Part shown: piece after piece, positions 5,338-5,515 of the stretch | Numbering within the stretch: the first letter of the stretch is position 1 | Layout: each line of letters opens with the position of its first letter | From: Thermoplasmata archaeon | GTDB taxonomy: Archaea; Thermoplasmatota; Thermoplasmata; Thermoplasmatales; Thermoplasmataceae | Assembly: GCA_021826835.1 (NCBI GenBank) | Contig: JAKAYH010000185.1 | Coordinates: forward strand, 1-5,515 | Length of the DNA: 5,515 bases | Reading direction: 5' to 3' | The notes under the pieces: generated by a model | Seen by the model: only the letters and a program-made list of their open reading frames with translations | Databases searched by the model: none | Told to the model about the DNA's origin: nothing | Program-made: the position numbers and the translations under genes

Positions 5338-5515
5338 TCATAAAATCCCTGCCACTTCATTATTTCTGCCAAGCAAGGGATAGATATAATCCAGAAGCCC
5401 GTAAATGATCTTTAACCCATCCGCTGTCAGGTTGTAGTAGACCTCCCTTCTTTTTCCCACAATGATGGTCTTTTCCACAATACCTGCAGAAATGAGAAAT
5501 GAAAGTGTTCTGGAT
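5338..5515 (-). CDS. Winged helix-turn-helix regulator, C-terminal part (partial)
   Basis: The frame enters from the right edge and ends with TGA at 5340-5338, giving 58 residues. The pattern SRTLSFLISAGIVEK, then VGKRREVYYNLTADG, is the recognition helix end and beta wing of a winged-helix DNA-binding domain of the kind seen in MarR, ArsR and HxlR relatives. KRREVYYNLT is the wing, which usually contacts the DNA backbone. A last helix (LKIIYGLLDYIYPLLG) probably mediates dimerisation. The tail is short (RNNEVAGIL), so no separate ligand domain follows on this side. The N-terminal part lies outside the window, so the exact family and effector cannot be fixed. The 311-residue gene follows on the same strand. 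Confidence 0.8.
   Translation of the reverse strand, partial: SRTLSFLISAGIVEKTIIVGKRREVYYNLTADGLKIIYGLLDYIYPLLGRNNEVAGIL

Overview
The window looks like chromosomal DNA from a Thermoplasmata-type archaeon (Thermoplasma/Ferroplasma relatives). The evidence is AT-rich spacers, TATA boxes centred about 25-29 bp before tRNA 5' ends and several start codons, mostly leaderless genes, tRNA genes without an encoded CCA, heavy use of AGA/AGG and ATA codons, and a short archaeal Lrp/AsnC regulator. No mobile element, CRISPR array or rRNA is visible. The lineage is inferred from these traits and not proven.

Layout from left to right. At 1-88 is the tail of a plus-strand gene whose stop codon lies inside a strong hairpin (68-97). 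At 207-644 is an unrecognised two-helix membrane protein with a charged tail. At 713-805 is a possible 30-residue leaderless membrane microprotein, with a TATA box at the expected distance. At 1158-1667 is an HPP-family membrane protein. tRNA-Gly(GCC) lies at 2040-2112 with its own promoter and an unusual C at position 55 of the T loop. A gene-free stretch at 2113-2424 contains a TATA box between two perfect dyads, with no convincing gene downstream.

On the minus strand follow an Lrp/AsnC regulator (2817 to 2425) and a small conserved-looking soluble protein (best start 3219, end 2944). The latter is divergent from tRNA-Leu(TAA) at 3309-3393. Downstream of that tRNA a plus-strand gene (3475-3933) encodes a divergent hemerythrin-like helical protein that appears to have lost part of the usual metal-ligand set. 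About 400 bp without a convincing gene follow.

The right end holds two minus-strand genes: a 311-residue protein of unknown function with a striking histidine cluster (5268 to 4333), and the C-terminal part of a winged-helix regulator entering from beyond 5515. A perfect 7-bp inverted repeat sits between the regulator's stop codon and the TATA box of the 311-residue gene, so local control is plausible.

Most genes appear to have their own promoter rather than forming operons. The most interesting items are the promoter-backed microprotein, the orphan operator/promoter at 2288-2336, the histidine cluster protein with its neighbouring regulator and dyad, and the half-degenerate hemerythrin. I do not see clear evidence for a complete novel multi-gene system.
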